From positions 248,001 to 312,000 of the forward strand of contig NZ_JAUDRZ010000008.1 in assembly GCF_030380735.1 (NCBI RefSeq): a stretch of DNA of 64,000 nucleotides, written 5' to 3'. This DNA is from Rhizobium sp. S152 (GTDB taxonomy: Bacteria > Pseudomonadota > Alphaproteobacteria > Rhizobiales > Rhizobiaceae). The number at the start of each line of letters is the position of its first letter. The first letter of the stretch is position 1. Both the position numbers and the translations under genes were made by a program. Positions 63,739 to 64,000 of the stretch are shown piece after piece. A model generated the notes under the pieces. It was given only the letters and a program-made list of their open reading frames with translations. It searched no databases and was not told the origin of the DNA.

Positions 63739-64000
63739 TTAGAGGTTGTCGTGCCAGGTGCGGCCGTCGCGCTCGATGAGCGCGATCGACTGGCTCGGGC
63801 CCCAGGTGCCGGCGGTGTAGCCCTGAACCTTCTGGCCGGTGGATTCCCAACCCTTGAGGATCGGGTCGACCCACTGCCATGCCGCTTCCACTTCGTCGCG
63901 GCGCATGAACAGCGTCTGGTTCGAACGGATGACGTCCATCAGCAGGCGCTCGTAGGCGTCGGGGTTACGAACCTGGAAGGAATCGGCGAAGCTCATGTCC
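63739..64000 (-). CDS. zwf: Glucose-6-phosphate 1-dehydrogenase Zwf, C-terminal fragment
   Basis: The last 86 complete codons plus stop; the 5-prime part lies beyond the right edge. Asp-Ala-Tyr-Glu-Arg-Leu-Leu-Met-Asp-Val-Ile, Phe-Met-Arg-Arg-Asp-Glu-Val-Glu, Ala-Trp and Tyr-Thr-Ala-Gly-Thr-Trp-Gly-Pro are typical of the G6PD C-terminus. First gene of zwf-pgl-edd. Confidence 0.95.
   Translation of the reverse strand, partial: DMSFADSFQVRNPDAYERLLMDVIRSNQTLFMRRDEVEAAWQWVDPILKGWESTGQKVQGYTAGTWGPSQSIALIERDGRTWHDNL

Overview
This window is chromosomal DNA of a rhizobial alphaproteobacterium (Rhizobium, Ensifer or Agrobacterium type). High GC coding sequence, VisN/VisR and Rem regulators, MotC/MotE motor proteins, FlaF/FlbT, tandem short flagellins, and an aglR-aglEFGAK locus next to edd-pgl-zwf all point there. 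No tRNA, rRNA, CRISPR array, insertion sequence or prophage was seen.

Bases 1-7044 are the chemotaxis operon: the tail of a receptor gene, then cheS, cheY1, cheA, cheW, cheR, cheB, cheY2, cheD and cheT, mostly with 4-bp stop/start overlaps. Bases 7150-48730 are an almost complete flagellar regulon. It runs fliF; visN-visR; a minus-strand operon motA-fliM-fliN-fliG-flhB-orf; flgF-fliI-orf; flgB-flgC-fliE-flgG-flgA-flgI-motE-flgH-fliL-fliP; a minus-strand TPR/O-GlcNAc-transferase-like gene; four flagellin genes; a FliH candidate with motB-motC-fliK and a lytic transglycosylase; rem; flgE-flgK-flgL-flaF-flbT-flgD-fliQ; and flhA-fliR followed by FliJ, FlgJ, FlgN and FliL-like candidates. Bases 49031-52656 hold a WecG/TagA glycosyltransferase, a Wzz-type protein and folD. 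Bases 52737-60540 are the alpha-glucoside locus aglR/aglEFGAK. A PilZ-like gene follows, then the Entner-Doudoroff genes edd, pgl and zwf (cut by the window end).

The regulatory layer is the most interesting part. A shared element, GCAAG-N9-CTA(G/T), precedes fliF, motA, flgB, the FliH/motB operon and flhA; weaker forms precede flgF, flgE and the glycosyltransferase. That is almost every flagellar operon head. Perfect TTAA-N7-TTAA (CtrA-type) boxes lie before rem and flaC, and a helically phased AATGTGNC array lies upstream of rem. Each flagellin gene has a GCATGA...CCGG...CCGG leader, placed exactly 77 nt before the start codon in three of the four. Together these suggest a hierarchy VisNR/CtrA to Rem to structural operons to flagellins, which is an inference. 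The components that look missing by name (FliH, FliJ, FlgN) have plausible divergent candidates in the window.
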